Shown: positions 1 through 8,865 of the stretch, piece by piece | Numbering within the stretch: the first letter of the stretch is position 1 | How the letters are laid out: each line of letters begins with the position of its first letter | Assembly: GCA_959602045.1 (NCBI GenBank) | Contig: CAUGRT010000006.1 | Coordinates: forward strand, 11,780-75,779 | Direction of reading: 5' to 3' | Length of the DNA stretch: 64,000 nt | Source of the DNA: an uncultured Clostridia bacterium | Lineage (GTDB): Bacteria > Bacillota > Clostridia > UBA1381 | Notes under the pieces: generated by a model | The model's database searches: none | What the model was told of the DNA's origin: nothing | The model's input: the letters and a program-made list of their open reading frames with translations, nothing else | Position numbers and translations under genes: made by a program

Positions 1-984
1 CGCGCCGTAATTCTTTGTCAGAAATTCAACGGCTTCTGCCTGTGCGTCATCGGCGATTCGCAGGGAGTCGGTTCTCATATACGTAATCAAACCGATACTG
101 CCGATCTTGCCGCCGAGATTAATACCCTCGTAAAGCGTCTGCGCAATCTGCATGGTTTTCGCCGCCTGGAAATTCAGCTTTCTGGAAGCGTCTTGCTGCA
201 AGGTACTGGTGGTGAACGGCGGCTGAGGATTTCGCTTTTGCTGTCCCCGTCTGATATGCTCCACCATAAAGCGCGCCTTTTCGATGCCCTCTAAAATACG
301 GTTGGCATCCTCACCGGTTGAAAGCTTTCTTTCTTGATCTTTTTCGCCGTAATATCGTGCTTCAAAGTCTTTTCCGGAACGCGGCTCTGTCAAGATCGCA
401 TTAATTGTCCAGTATTCTTCGGGAGTGAAGTTCTCGATTTCTTCCTCGCGGTCGCAGATGAGTCGGGTTGCAACCGACTGAACACGCCCGGCACTCAGTC
501 CCTTTTTGACCTTTTCCCAGAGAATCGGACTGATTTTATAGCCCACGATTCGGTCAAGAATCCGCCGCGCTTGCTGTGCGTTGACTAAATCCATATTGAT
601 GGAACGCGGCTCTTTGATTGCGGCTTTGACCGCGGACTTGGTGATCTCGTTAAAGGTCACGCGGCATTTGGACGCCGGATCAATATTCAGCGCTTTCGCC
701 AAGTGCCAGCTGATTGCTTCTCCCTCGCGGTCCGGGTCGGTTGCGAGATAGACGGTATCCGCCTTTGCGGCTTCTTTTTTCAGCTGCGCAAGTAAGGGCC
801 CTTTGCCGCGGATCGTGATATATTTGGGCGTGAAATTATGCTCGGTATCGACACCGAGCTGACTTTTCGGCAGGTCGATAATATGCCCCATAGAAGCGAT
901 TACCGTGTAATCTCTGCCAAGATATTTTTTTATCGTTCCGGCTTTTGCCGGAGACTCCACAATCAAAAGCTTTTTTGCTGCCAT
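1..984 (-). CDS. topA: DNA topoisomerase I, N-terminal 328 residues (runs off the window)
   Basis: Type IA topoisomerase that relaxes negative supercoils by nicking one strand. The reading frame begins ATG at 984 with MAAKKLLIVESPAKAGTIKK, the start of the TOPRIM domain, and stays open to base 1. The active-site tyrosine motif GLITYMRTDS is near the left edge, with the catalytic Tyr at about residue 302. The PDREGEA metal-binding motif and SAGRVQSVA are also readable. The C-terminal part, including any zinc fingers, lies outside the window. It follows dprA on the same strand, the usual Firmicutes order, and its start is preceded by a short hairpin fused to the ribosome-binding site. Identification is secure. 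Confidence 0.96.
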   Translation of the reverse strand, partial: MAAKKLLIVESPAKAGTIKKYLGRDYTVIASMGHIIDLPKSQLGVDTEHNFTPKYITIRGKGPLLAQLKKEAAKADTVYLATDPDREGEAISWHLAKALNIDPASKCRVTFNEITKSAVKAAIKEPRSINMDLVNAQQARRILDRIVGYKISPILWEKVKKGLSAGRVQSVATRLICDREEEIENFTPEEYWTINAILTEPRSGKDFEARYYGEKDQERKLSTGEDANRILEGIEKARFMVEHIRRGQQKRNPQPPFTTSTLQQDASRKLNFQAAKTMQIAQTLYEGINLGGKIGSIGLITYMRTDSLRIADDAQAEAVEFLTKNYGA

Positions 985-990
985 TTATCT

Positions 991-1018
991 TAATCTCCAT
1001 TCCGCCGCCTTGCAGCGG
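991..1018 (-). promoter_or_regulatory. SD-linked leader hairpin of topA (family copy 1)
   Basis: On the minus strand a short hairpin (GCCGCT, loop GCAA, GGCGGC) runs directly into CGGAATGGAG, the Shine-Dalgarno region of topA. The same hairpin plus GGAATGGAG arrangement precedes six other genes in this window. Confidence 0.7.
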
Positions 1019-1058
1019 CACAAATTCGATGCGCAAACGAGAAAATCCTCGTTTCGCA

Positions 1059-2228
1059 TTACTGATCGTTTAATTTATATCTGCCGTCCGGCTGACGCTG
1101 AATCAGCCGGAACGTTTCCATCATGGTAAGGGTCGTGCCGATTGCACTGGTTTCGGCATCTAAGCCTTGAACAATTTCATCTGCGTACAGTGCTTTGTCG
1201 CCGATAAACCGAATGACTTCTTTTTGTAAGTCGGACGATGCGCGTTCAAGCAAGGAATCAATATCCAATTTCTTGACGGGCGGCTGAACAGGAGGTTTTA
1301 TTTTTTCTTCCTTTTCAACCGGAGCAGTCTCGCGTTTGGAGGTCTTTTTAAACGGAATCCCATATTCGTTCAGAATGTCTCCGGCGTTCATCACAAGCTT
1401 TGCGCCGGACTGAATCAGATGATTTGTTCCGTCCATCGGGATTCCTTTTGCATTTTTCGCCCCGATACTGCGCGGTACGGCGAAAATATCGCGGTTGTAT
1501 TCTTCAGCAAATTTTGCCGTAATCAGCGAGCCGCTGTTCTTTGAGCCTTCTACCACAAGAATCCCTCGTGAAAGACCGGCAATAATACGGTTTCTCTGCG
1601 GAAAATGTCCGCGCAGGGGAAGCGCTCCGGGCGGATATTCCGAAATGATCATCCCGTTCTCCAGAACCTCCTCGAACAGCCAGCGGTTGGACTCGGGATA
1701 AATCTGATCAATTCCGCAGCCGAGTACACCAATGGTTCTTGCGCCGGCTCTTAATGCCGCTTTCATAGCAATGCTGTCAATGCCCCTTGCCATTCCGCTT
1801 ACAATAATCACACCATTCCTTGCCAGATCATAGGAAATTCCCGAAGCATAATACGCTCCGTAATCGGTATGGATTCTGGTTCCGACAACGCCGATTCCGA
1901 ACATGTTCTCCATGTCGATCGCATTGCCGCGGATGTACAGCACATACGGCATCGGTCTTATATTGCGCAGACTTGTGGGATAATATTTATTGTCGCAGGT
2001 TAGGATTCTCGCGCCGCAGCTGCAAATATCGCTGTAGGTGCGTTCGGCAGCGTCCAGACTTTTATCGGATAACGCCTCCCGATCTGCTTTTGTTAAATGC
2101 GGAACATCATAGTCGGTACGGCTGTAAATATTATTGATATTTCCGTATTTCTCTATCAGATATGAGATTTTGATGGAATTTAATCCACGCTTTGTTGTCA
2201 GCCATAACCATTTTATTGTGTTCGACAT
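1059..2228 (-). CDS. dprA: DNA processing protein DprA/Smf
   Basis: Loads RecA onto incoming single-stranded DNA during transformation; widely kept in Clostridia. The 389-residue protein has an N-terminal helical region (1-90) and a Rossmann-like DNA-binding core with GTR at 116-118, SGMARGID at 144-151, FPQRNRIIAGLS at 209-220 and GSLITA at 233-238. A lysine/proline-rich linker follows, then a C-terminal winged-helix region (about 325-389). Full length for the family. It is first in a dprA-topA operon, and a promoter lies at 2285-2313 inside the end of the upstream methyltransferase gene. Confidence 0.95.
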   Translation of the reverse strand: MSNTIKWLWLTTKRGLNSIKISYLIEKYGNINNIYSRTDYDVPHLTKADREALSDKSLDAAERTYSDICSCGARILTCDNKYYPTSLRNIRPMPYVLYIRGNAIDMENMFGIGVVGTRIHTDYGAYYASGISYDLARNGVIIVSGMARGIDSIAMKAALRAGARTIGVLGCGIDQIYPESNRWLFEEVLENGMIISEYPPGALPLRGHFPQRNRIIAGLSRGILVVEGSKNSGSLITAKFAEEYNRDIFAVPRSIGAKNAKGIPMDGTNHLIQSGAKLVMNAGDILNEYGIPFKKTSKRETAPVEKEEKIKPPVQPPVKKLDIDSLLERASSDLQKEVIRFIGDKALYADEIVQGLDAETSAIGTTLTMMETFRLIQRQPDGRYKLNDQ

Positions 2229-2284
2229 AAATTTTTCTCCTGTTTTTCAAAAAAATCCCACATTTCTAAAATCATACACATTTC

Positions 2285-2313
2285 ACAATACTACAAAATT
2301 ACGAAAATGTCAA
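2285..2313 (-). promoter_or_regulatory. Putative promoter of dprA-topA
   Basis: Minus-strand TTGACA (2308-2313) and TATTGT (2285-2290) with a 17-bp spacer, about 55 bp upstream of dprA. It overlaps the stop codon of the preceding gene. Confidence 0.6.
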
Positions 2314-3080
2314 GACCTATTTCGAACAATTTCATAAATTAGGATTCCGGCAGCGACGGAAACGTTTAAGGATTCCGCATTTCCGAAAATCGGAATTTTG
2401 ACCGGTGTGCAAAGTTTCAGCAAGCTTTCGGAGATTCCGTTTGCTTCGTTTCCTACAATTAAAATACAAGGTTTTTTATAATCCGCTTGCCGATAATCAA
2501 TCGTATTTTCGGTCAAAGCGCCGCCGATCAGAGAAAAGCCTTGCTGCTTACATTTTTCGGGCAGATCATCATCTGCATTGCGGAGAATATCAATGGCGAA
2601 GAACGAACCCATACTGGAACGCACGGTTTTGGGATTATACAAATCCACGCAGCCGGACGAGAGCAGAACGCCGCCCATTCCGGCAGCGTCGGCGGTACGG
2701 ATGATCGTGCCGAGGTTGCCGGGGTCTTTTACATTATCGCAATAAATATAGTCTTTGGACGGATTGATTTGAAATTTGCTCATATCTTTCATTTTAATCA
2801 CCGCCAAAATGCCCTGGGGAGTGTCGGTGTCGCACAGCTTATTAAACAGGGGATCGTCGATTTTTAAAATATGAACGCCGTCGGGGTACTCGAAGGATGC
2901 TGTTTTATAGAAGGTATCGCTAACGGCGATCCGATCAATTGCCGCGCCGGCATGAATCGCGTCATGAACGGATTTAATGCCTTCCACGGTAAATTCGTTT
3001 CTTTTCAGCCGTTCTTTTTTTTGGGATAATGCTTTTAGGGTTTTGTATCTGGGATTGGATACGGATTTTATTTCAATCAT
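2310..3080 (-). CDS. SpoU/TrmH-family RNA 2'-O-methyltransferase
   Basis: SAM-dependent RNA ribose methyltransferase of the SPOUT superfamily, 256 residues. An N-terminal RNA-binding region (IKSVSNPRYKTLKAL) is followed by the knotted domain with motif 1 (NVKDPGNLGTIIRTADAAG), motif 2 (VGNEANGIS) and motif 3 (NAESLNVSVAAGI). The frame is open four codons further upstream, but that ATG lies inside the GGAATGGAG ribosome-binding motif, so I place the start at 3080. The overall form fits the RlmB/TsnR-like 23S rRNA group; the exact target nucleotide cannot be told from sequence. Confidence 0.9.
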   Translation of the reverse strand: MIEIKSVSNPRYKTLKALSQKKERLKRNEFTVEGIKSVHDAIHAGAAIDRIAVSDTFYKTASFEYPDGVHILKIDDPLFNKLCDTDTPQGILAVIKMKDMSKFQINPSKDYIYCDNVKDPGNLGTIIRTADAAGMGGVLLSSGCVDLYNPKTVRSSMGSFFAIDILRNADDDLPEKCKQQGFSLIGGALTENTIDYRQADYKKPCILIVGNEANGISESLLKLCTPVKIPIFGNAESLNVSVAAGILIYEIVRNRS

Positions 3081-3083
3081 AGT

Positions 3084-3112
3084 CAGCTCCATTCCGCCGC
3101 GGATGGCGGCAC
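3084..3112 (-). promoter_or_regulatory. SD-linked leader hairpin of the methyltransferase gene (family copy 2)
   Basis: Hairpin GCCGC-CATCC-GCGGC on the minus strand followed directly by CGGAATGGAG and, six bases on, the ATG at 3080. Confidence 0.7.
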
Positions 3113-3136
3113 GTTTTGTTTTATAGTTTCTTTCTT

Positions 3137-3165
3137 ATTATATATGGGTTTTTGCAAATAATCAA
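3137..3165 (-). promoter_or_regulatory. Putative promoter of the SpoU methyltransferase gene
   Basis: Minus-strand TTGATT (3160-3165) and TATAAT (3137-3142) with a 17-bp spacer. Confidence 0.6.
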
Positions 3166-3216
3166 GAGGATTCACACAATTTCTATAAATCCATAGTATA
3201 ACATAAGAACTATTTA

Positions 3217-3243
3217 TGCCGCTATACGGCGGCGGAATGGAGG
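3217..3243 (+). promoter_or_regulatory. SD-linked leader hairpin of the ZIP transporter gene (family copy 3)
   Basis: GCCGC-TATACG-GCGGC followed by GGAATGGAGG, six bases before the ATG at 3250. Copies 2 and 3 lie back to back in this divergent intergenic region. Confidence 0.7.
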
Positions 3244-3249
3244 ATTATT

Positions 3250-4035
3250 ATGAATGATGTGTTGTTTGCGTTATCTTTAACGCTGCTCGCAGGGATGGCA
3301 ACGGGCGTGGGAAGCTTGCTGTCGCTGTTTACCAAAAAGACAAATACCCGATTCCTGGCAGGTTCGCTGGGATTTAGCGCCGGGGTAATGATTTACGTTT
3401 CGATGATTGAAATTTTTCAGAAGTCCAAAACGTATCTTTCGGCATATACGAATGACATCAGCGGATACTGGCTTGCGGCTGCGGCGTTTTTTGGTGGGAT
3501 TCTATTTATTGGAATCATTGATTTCCTGGTACCGTCCGCGGAGGGGGATATTGGGAATTTACACGATCACGGAAAGAATGAAAAAATTCTGAATCGTATG
3601 GGATTCATGACAGCGCTTGCGATTGGGATTCATAACTTTCCGGAGGGAATGGCGACTTTTACCTCTGCGTTAAAAGAGCCGCATTTGGGAATTGCGATTG
3701 CAACGGCGATTTCGATACATAATATTCCGGAGGGAATTGCAACGGCAGTGCCGATTTATTTTGCGACGGGAAACCGAAAAAAGGCGTTTACCATTTCTTT
3801 TCTGTCCGGACTGGCAGAGCCGGTGGGGGCTGTGATCGGGTATCTTTTACTGCGACCGTTTTTTAATGATCTGGTGTTCGGATTGTTATTCGGAATGATT
3901 GCCGGAATTATGGTCTTTATTTCGGTGGAGGAACTGCTGCCGATGGCGAGGGAGTATGAAAAGAGCAAGGTTACGATTATTGGGTTTGTTGTCGGAATGG
4001 CAGTAATTGCGCTGAGCTTGCTGCTGTTTTTATAA
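3250..4035 (+). CDS. ZIP-family divalent metal transporter (ZupT-like)
   Basis: Integral membrane importer for zinc and related divalent cations, 261 residues with about eight hydrophobic segments. The paired metal-binding motifs of the family are present: HNFPEG at 128-133 in TM4 and HNIPEG at 157-162 in TM5. A short histidine-containing loop (about 100-110, LHDHGKN) lies between TM3 and TM4. Length and motifs match the ZupT/GufA type. It stands alone between a divergent methyltransferase and a convergent AraC gene. The metal preference cannot be read from sequence. Confidence 0.92.
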   Translation: MNDVLFALSLTLLAGMATGVGSLLSLFTKKTNTRFLAGSLGFSAGVMIYVSMIEIFQKSKTYLSAYTNDISGYWLAAAAFFGGILFIGIIDFLVPSAEGDIGNLHDHGKNEKILNRMGFMTALAIGIHNFPEGMATFTSALKEPHLGIAIATAISIHNIPEGIATAVPIYFATGNRKKAFTISFLSGLAEPVGAVIGYLLLRPFFNDLVFGLLFGMIAGIMVFISVEELLPMAREYEKSKVTIIGFVVGMAVIALSLLLFL

Positions 4036-4040
4036 GGATA

Positions 4041-4081
4041 AAAAATGCCGCGCGGTCTGCTGTGAGATCGGGCGGCATTTT
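4041..4081. terminator. Bidirectional terminator between the ZIP and AraC genes
   Basis: AAAATGCCGC and GCGGCATTTT form a stem flanked by A- and T-rich tracts, so it can end both convergent genes. The AraC stop codon overlaps its right arm. Confidence 0.7.
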
Positions 4082-5000
4082 ATCGGCTGTGACGGGCTTT
4101 GAATTGTCCGGGTGTACAACCCAATTTCTTCTTAAACAATCGCTGAAAATATTCTACGCTTCTATAGCCGACCGCAAAGGAAATTTCTTTTACGGAGAGA
4201 TCGGTGTTGAGCAGATAAGATTTTGCATGACCGATTCGGATTTCGGTCAGAATATCGGTAAAGCTTTTTCCAAGCTTACTGTCGAAAAGACGGCAGATGT
4301 GTGCTTTGGAATAACCGACTGCGGCGCAGAGCTCCGGCATCGTCAGATGATTGTAATTTTCCGAAATATAGCTTAGAATCTGCATGATGGTTTTGGAACC
4401 GGAGCCTGTCTGCGGCGACAAGGTGGCCTCCTCGCAGATCAGCGAGCAAAACAGCTCAGTCATGATGGCTTCCATCATCAAATACTTTTGCCGGCTTTTT
4501 TGTTTGCCGGATTCAATCAGACGGTGCGACAGCGTCTGTGGCAAGGATAAATCGGAGCCGGTACAGGTCAGATAGCGGTAATAGTCCTTATCCTGTGCTT
4601 TGGCAATAAAGGCGCTCAGCGGTGAAGAATCCAGCGTACGGTTGCAGAAGGTACGGTAAAACCACTCCGGGCGAATCAGAAAGTTGAAGATTTGGCTTTG
4701 ATCCGTCGCATATAAATTATGAAAGGTTCCGGGGTGCATCAGAACAAAATCGCCTTTTTCCATGAAAATCAGTTTATCATCCACAAGATTAATGCAGCTC
4801 CCGTCATAGGCATAATTGATTTCAAAAAAATCGTGCGTATGGTAACTGCCATAGGTATACGGCCCCTGGCAGCAGACGCAGACATTCTGTTCCGGAGAAT
4901 TGATCCATTCGGAAATCGACAGAATTTCGTTATATTCTTGATTTGCGGTAGCCATCATATCATCCAATGCTTTTTTTCTGTCGGCAGTTTTCAGATCCAA
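4080..5000 (-). CDS. AraC-family transcriptional regulator
   Basis: About 306 residues. The N-terminal half is a cupin-like ligand-binding domain (HTHDFFEINYAYDGSC and a GDFVLMHPGTFHN motif); the C-terminal 100 residues hold two helix-turn-helix motifs (MPELCAAVGYSKAHICRLF and VKEISFAVGYRSVEYFQRLF). I prefer the TTG at 5000, six bases after GGAGGGG; an ATG at 5021 is the alternative. It is divergent from the GH127 glycosidase gene and probably controls it, sensing a sugar. Confidence 0.9.
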   Translation of the reverse strand: MDLKTADRKKALDDMMATANQEYNEILSISEWINSPEQNVCVCCQGPYTYGSYHTHDFFEINYAYDGSCINLVDDKLIFMEKGDFVLMHPGTFHNLYATDQSQIFNFLIRPEWFYRTFCNRTLDSSPLSAFIAKAQDKDYYRYLTCTGSDLSLPQTLSHRLIESGKQKSRQKYLMMEAIMTELFCSLICEEATLSPQTGSGSKTIMQILSYISENYNHLTMPELCAAVGYSKAHICRLFDSKLGKSFTDILTEIRIGHAKSYLLNTDLSVKEISFAVGYRSVEYFQRLFKKKLGCTPGQFKARHSR

Positions 5001-5048
5001 CGATACCCCTCCGTTCCGCATAAAATTTGTCTTGATAGGATTAAGCTG

Positions 5049-5077
5049 ATTATAACTTATTTTTTGGCTTCTGTCAA
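5049..5077 (-). promoter_or_regulatory. Putative promoter of the AraC regulator gene
   Basis: Minus-strand TTGACA (5072-5077) and TATAAT (5049-5054), spacer 17 bp. Confidence 0.7.
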
Positions 5078-5134
5078 GCAAAGTCTGAATAAAATTGCCC
5101 ATAGTACCACTTTTTGCTCGGGGTAGCGAAGCGG

Positions 5135-5177
5135 CTGAATGGCTCTGACAATTCGCCGAATTGTCAGAGCCATTCAG
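5135..5177. repeat. 43-bp perfect palindrome in the AraC/GH127 intergenic region
   Basis: Arms 5135-5155 and 5157-5177 are exact reverse complements around a single C. Weaker complementarity extends outward, and a second small hairpin (GCTGC-AAA-GCAGC) lies at about 5219-5231. Unlike the dispersed five-copy family it has no GGCGAG core. Confidence 0.8.
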
Positions 5178-5325
5178 TGACCGAACCGCAGTGAGAAGTA
5201 CCATCGTACAGCACCGCTCGCTGCAAAGCAGCGCTCTGAGCAATTTTCTTTCAGACTTAAGTTTTGTGCCCTACGATACGAAAGGGAAATGAGACAATAA
5301 GTCAATAACACGCAAATGCAGGTCA

Positions 5326-5354
5326 TTTACAAGAGAATCGCAATCTTGTATAAT
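5326..5354 (+). promoter_or_regulatory. Putative promoter of the GH127 gene
   Basis: TTTACA (5326-5331), 17-bp spacer, TATAAT (5349-5354). Confidence 0.65.
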
Positions 5355-5367
5355 GAAGAAAAAAGAA

Positions 5368-5392
5368 GCTGCTGAGGGCAGTGGAATGGAGG
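5368..5392 (+). promoter_or_regulatory. SD-linked leader hairpin of the GH127 gene (family copy 4)
   Basis: CTGC-TGAGG-GCAG stem followed by TGGAATGGAGG, six bases before the ATG at 5399. Confidence 0.6.
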
Positions 5393-5398
5393 ATAATG

Positions 5399-7219
5399 AT
5401 GGAGAAAACAATGCAATACACCGGGATTGTGGATGATATGGTGCAATTCATTACCGAGAAACAGTTAAAGCGCAGAGATTTATGGCATCTGGCGGCGGAG
5501 CAGTTTGCCGGAACACCGGATGACGAGGACGACGGATGGCGCGGCGAATACTGGGGCAAGCTGATGCGCGGTGCCTGTATCGTTTATGAATATACGCAGG
5601 ATGAGGAGCTTTATACCATTCTGACGGAAACGGTGCATGAGCTGATTTCCTATGCGGATGAGGCAGGCAGAATTTCCGCTTACAGCCGGCAAAGAGAATT
5701 TCACGGCTGGGATATGTGGGCAAGAAAATATGTTTTACTGGGTCTGATTCATTTCCATGAGATTTGTAAGGATTCGGTATTGCAGGAGCAGGTGATTGAT
5801 GCATGCTGCAAGCACCTGGATTATATTATCGGCAAGATCGGGCCGGACAAGCTGGCGATTACCGATACCTCCGAAATCTGGGGCGGCATTAACTCCAGTT
5901 CGATTCTGGAACCGGTGGTAAGACTGTATCGGCTGACGAATGAGGAACGGTATCTGACGTTTGCCAAGTATATTATCAACAATGGCGGTGCAAAGGGTTT
6001 CAATATCTTTGAAGCCGCTTATGAGGATCAGCTTTATCCGTATCAATATGAGGTGGTTAAGGCGTATGAGCTGATGTCCTGTTTTGAGGGTCTTTTGGAA
6101 TATTACAATATTACGGGCGAAGAAAAGTGGCGTACGGCGGTTGAAAATTTTGCAAAGCGCTTGATTGAATCCGAGATTACCGTTGCCGGAAGTGCCGGAT
6201 GCAAGCATGAGCTGTTTAATCATTCCGCACTGATGCAGACGTATAGCGGTTATGACGGCTTAATGCAGGAAACCTGCGTTACTGTTACCTGGATGAAGCT
6301 TTGTTACAGAATGTACTTATTGACCGGGGAAAGCCGTTATGCGGACGAGATTGAAAAATCCGCGTGGAATGCGCTCTACGGATCGGTGAATACCGAGGAG
6401 AAAACCTGCGGTAATGAGGCAACGTTTGATTTACCGTATTATCGGGAGGTTTATGACCGCTATACCGCGCGCAAGGGTGCACAGCCGTTTGACAGCTACA
6501 GTCCGCTGAGAAGAAACATCCGCGGTAAGGCAGTCGGTGGATTTAAGGCAATGGAAAATCGGGAATCCTATTGCGGCTGCTGTATTGCAATCGGCGCGGC
6601 AGGTTTAGGCTTAGTACCGCAGTCCGGTGTGCAGAAAACAGAGTCGGGATACCGTATTGCGCAGTATATTCCGGGGAGCGTTTGCTTTGCGGATTCAGCA
6701 AAGTTCACGATTCAAACCGAGTATCCGACCGAGAGTGAGATTGCGATTCTGGTTGATGCGGAGGGGAGCTTTGATGTTGAGCTTCGGATTCCGTATTTTT
6801 CGGAGCAGACTGAAATTAAAGTGAACGGTCAGGCGATGGAGAATATCCATAGCGGCAGCTTTTATGCGATTCACAGGGATTGGAAAAAGGGCGATCGGAT
6901 TGAAATCTGCATGGATATGAATCCGCGTATCGTGCATGGACAGAAAAATCCGGAGGACGCATTGAGCGAACGGTATGTTGCCGTTTTATACGGCCCCCTG
7001 CTTTTGGCAAGGGACGCACGTTTGGGCGGCGTCGGAGAAGCTTTTAAGGTGGATGAAAGCAAGCTGAGCGTTAAAAAAGTGCAGGATTGCGGCGTTGCGG
7101 CGCAAGGGATTTTTGATGTCTGCGTCGGTGATCGGACGATTCGGATGATGGATTATGCGTCAGCCGGAAAGACCTGGCGGCGTGATTCGGAAATGGAAGC
7201 CTGGCTTTTGACAGAGTAA
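5399..7219 (+). CDS. GH127-like beta-L-arabinofuranosidase (DUF1680 family)
   Basis: Predicted cytoplasmic exo-glycosidase of the GH127/DUF1680 clan, 606 residues, with an (alpha/alpha)6-barrel N-terminal domain and beta-sandwich C-terminal domains. The family's metal/nucleophile site is recognisable: ETC at about 291-293 and CGCC at about 392-395, matching the glutamate and cysteines that bind zinc and act as nucleophile in characterised beta-L-arabinofuranosidases. No signal peptide. I chose ATG 5399 because the upstream GTG and first ATG lie in or too near the GGAGG site. The divergent AraC gene is its likely regulator. The actual substrate could be another furanoside or an acidic sugar, since this clan is diverse. 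Confidence 0.85.
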   Translation: MEKTMQYTGIVDDMVQFITEKQLKRRDLWHLAAEQFAGTPDDEDDGWRGEYWGKLMRGACIVYEYTQDEELYTILTETVHELISYADEAGRISAYSRQREFHGWDMWARKYVLLGLIHFHEICKDSVLQEQVIDACCKHLDYIIGKIGPDKLAITDTSEIWGGINSSSILEPVVRLYRLTNEERYLTFAKYIINNGGAKGFNIFEAAYEDQLYPYQYEVVKAYELMSCFEGLLEYYNITGEEKWRTAVENFAKRLIESEITVAGSAGCKHELFNHSALMQTYSGYDGLMQETCVTVTWMKLCYRMYLLTGESRYADEIEKSAWNALYGSVNTEEKTCGNEATFDLPYYREVYDRYTARKGAQPFDSYSPLRRNIRGKAVGGFKAMENRESYCGCCIAIGAAGLGLVPQSGVQKTESGYRIAQYIPGSVCFADSAKFTIQTEYPTESEIAILVDAEGSFDVELRIPYFSEQTEIKVNGQAMENIHSGSFYAIHRDWKKGDRIEICMDMNPRIVHGQKNPEDALSERYVAVLYGPLLLARDARLGGVGEAFKVDESKLSVKKVQDCGVAAQGIFDVCVGDRTIRMMDYASAGKTWRRDSEMEAWLLTE

Positions 7220-7225
7220 ATTTAG

Positions 7226-7267
7226 AAATATCGGTTATCGGCGAAAATCGGTGACCGGTATTTTTTT
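7226..7267 (+). terminator. Terminator of the GH127 gene
   Basis: Stem ATCGGTTATCGG / ATCGGTGACCGGTAT (with G-U pairs) followed by a run of seven T. Confidence 0.65.
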
Positions 7268-7361
7268 GCGGAAAAATATCAAAAATCCATGCATTGTTCC
7301 CGTATTCTTTTGTATGCAATATAAATATTGTAAAAAAGTTGTTAAAAAATAAAAAAAACGC

Positions 7362-7390
7362 TTGAAATGCTTGACTTTACATGTTATAAT
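7362..7390 (+). promoter_or_regulatory. Putative promoter of tig
   Basis: TTGAAA (7362-7367), 17-bp spacer, TATAAT (7385-7390), about 100 bp before the tig start. Confidence 0.65.
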
Positions 7391-7490
7391 GTTTGTTGTA
7401 TGTAAAATAGCGTATTTTTCAACAGGAGCACATGCTGCAAGATTAATGCGCAGAAATTGTCCGATGGACACAAAAGGAGGATTTATCACT

Positions 7491-8777
7491 ATGGCAGTGA
7501 AAAATGAACAAGTCGAAAAAAACCTGGTGAAGCTTACGTTTGAGGTATCGGCAGAGGATTTCGCAAAGGCTATAAACAGCGTATATAAGAAGAATGTAAA
7601 GAAGTTTAATATTCCGGGTTTCAGAAAGGGAAAAGCACCGAAGGCAGTAATCGAGAAATACTATTCGGAGTCCGTTTTCTATGAGGATGCGGTAAACGAG
7701 GTTCTTCCCGCAGCTTATGAAGCGGCAGTAAAAGAGGCAGATTTGGACGTTGTCGCAAGACCGGAAATTGACCTGGAGGAAATCAAAAAGGGTGAGCCGG
7801 TTGTTTTCACAGCGCTTGTAACAACAAAGCCGGAAGTAAAGCTGGGCGATTACAAGGGTATAGAGGTGGAAAAAATTGAGTATAATGTAACTGACGAGGA
7901 TGTGCAGAAGGATCTTGAAGCAGCACAGAAGAAGAATGCTCGTCTGATTACCGTAGAGGATCGTGGGATCGAGAACGGAGATATTGCCGTAATTGATTTT
8001 GAAGGCTTTGTTGACGATGTTCCGTTTGACGGCGGCAAGGGCGAGGATTACGAACTGGAAATCGGTTCGGGTACTTTCATTCCGGGCTTTGAGGATCAGC
8101 TGGTTGGCGCCAAGACCGATGATTTGGTAGACGTAAAGGTAACTTTCCCGGAGGAATACCATGCTGAAAACCTGAAAGGCAAGGATGCAGTATTCAAGGT
8201 AAAGGTAAACGAAATCAAGGTAAGAGAGCTGCCGGAGCTTGACGATGATTTTGCGAGCGAGGTCAGCGAGTTTGATACTCTTGACGAATACAAGGCTGAT
8301 GTTAAGAAAAAGTTAGAAGAAGCATCAGAAAATAAGGCAAAAGCAGAAACTGAAAATGCAATCATCAACAAGGTTGTTGAAAATGCGGAGTTTGAGATCC
8401 CTGAAGCAATGAAAGAGGCACAAATTGACCGTTTGATCAATGATTTTGCACAGAGATTGCAGTACCAGGGAATCAATCTGGACATGTATCTGCAATATAC
8501 CGGCATGACCATGGAGCAGTTAAGAGCACAGTTTGATCAGCAGGCAATCGACCGCCTGAATACTTCGCTTGTATTGGAAGCGGTTATGAATGCAGAGGGT
8601 ATCGAAACCGGCCCGGAGGAATTGGAGCTGGAACTGGTTGACATGTCCAAGAAATACAATATGGAAATTGACAAATTAAAGGAATTGATTTCCGAGCCTG
8701 AAATGGAGAACCTGAAAAAGGATCTGGCAATTCAGAAGACAATCAAGATGATTGTGGACAACGCAGTTGTAAAATAA
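7491..8777 (+). CDS. tig: Trigger factor (ribosome-associated chaperone and PPIase)
   Basis: Binds nascent chains at the ribosome exit tunnel and assists folding. 428 residues from ATG 7491, eight bases after AAAGGAGG; a longer upstream frame lacks a ribosome-binding site. The N-terminal ribosome-binding domain has the signature loop IPGFRKGKAPK at about 40-50. The central FKBP-like PPIase domain (about 150-235) contains GDIAVIDFEGFVDD and IGSGTFIPGFEDQL, and a helical C-terminal chaperone domain follows. It heads the tig-clpP-clpX group, the typical order linking folding with proteolysis. Confidence 0.97.
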   Translation: MAVKNEQVEKNLVKLTFEVSAEDFAKAINSVYKKNVKKFNIPGFRKGKAPKAVIEKYYSESVFYEDAVNEVLPAAYEAAVKEADLDVVARPEIDLEEIKKGEPVVFTALVTTKPEVKLGDYKGIEVEKIEYNVTDEDVQKDLEAAQKKNARLITVEDRGIENGDIAVIDFEGFVDDVPFDGGKGEDYELEIGSGTFIPGFEDQLVGAKTDDLVDVKVTFPEEYHAENLKGKDAVFKVKVNEIKVRELPELDDDFASEVSEFDTLDEYKADVKKKLEEASENKAKAETENAIINKVVENAEFEIPEAMKEAQIDRLINDFAQRLQYQGINLDMYLQYTGMTMEQLRAQFDQQAIDRLNTSLVLEAVMNAEGIETGPEELELELVDMSKKYNMEIDKLKELISEPEMENLKKDLAIQKTIKMIVDNAVVK

Positions 8778-8865
8778 AATCCGAAAAGGAATAGAAAGCC
8801 GGATTTGTCCGGAAAATGGGCAAATTCTTTCGGCTTTCGGTAATGAAGGGAGTTAATGGTATATT

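Noticed and set aside
836..1036. 66-codon minus-strand frame overlapping the topA start
   Set aside because: It is out of frame with the clear topA coding sequence, which starts at 984 and carries TOPRIM and active-site motifs.
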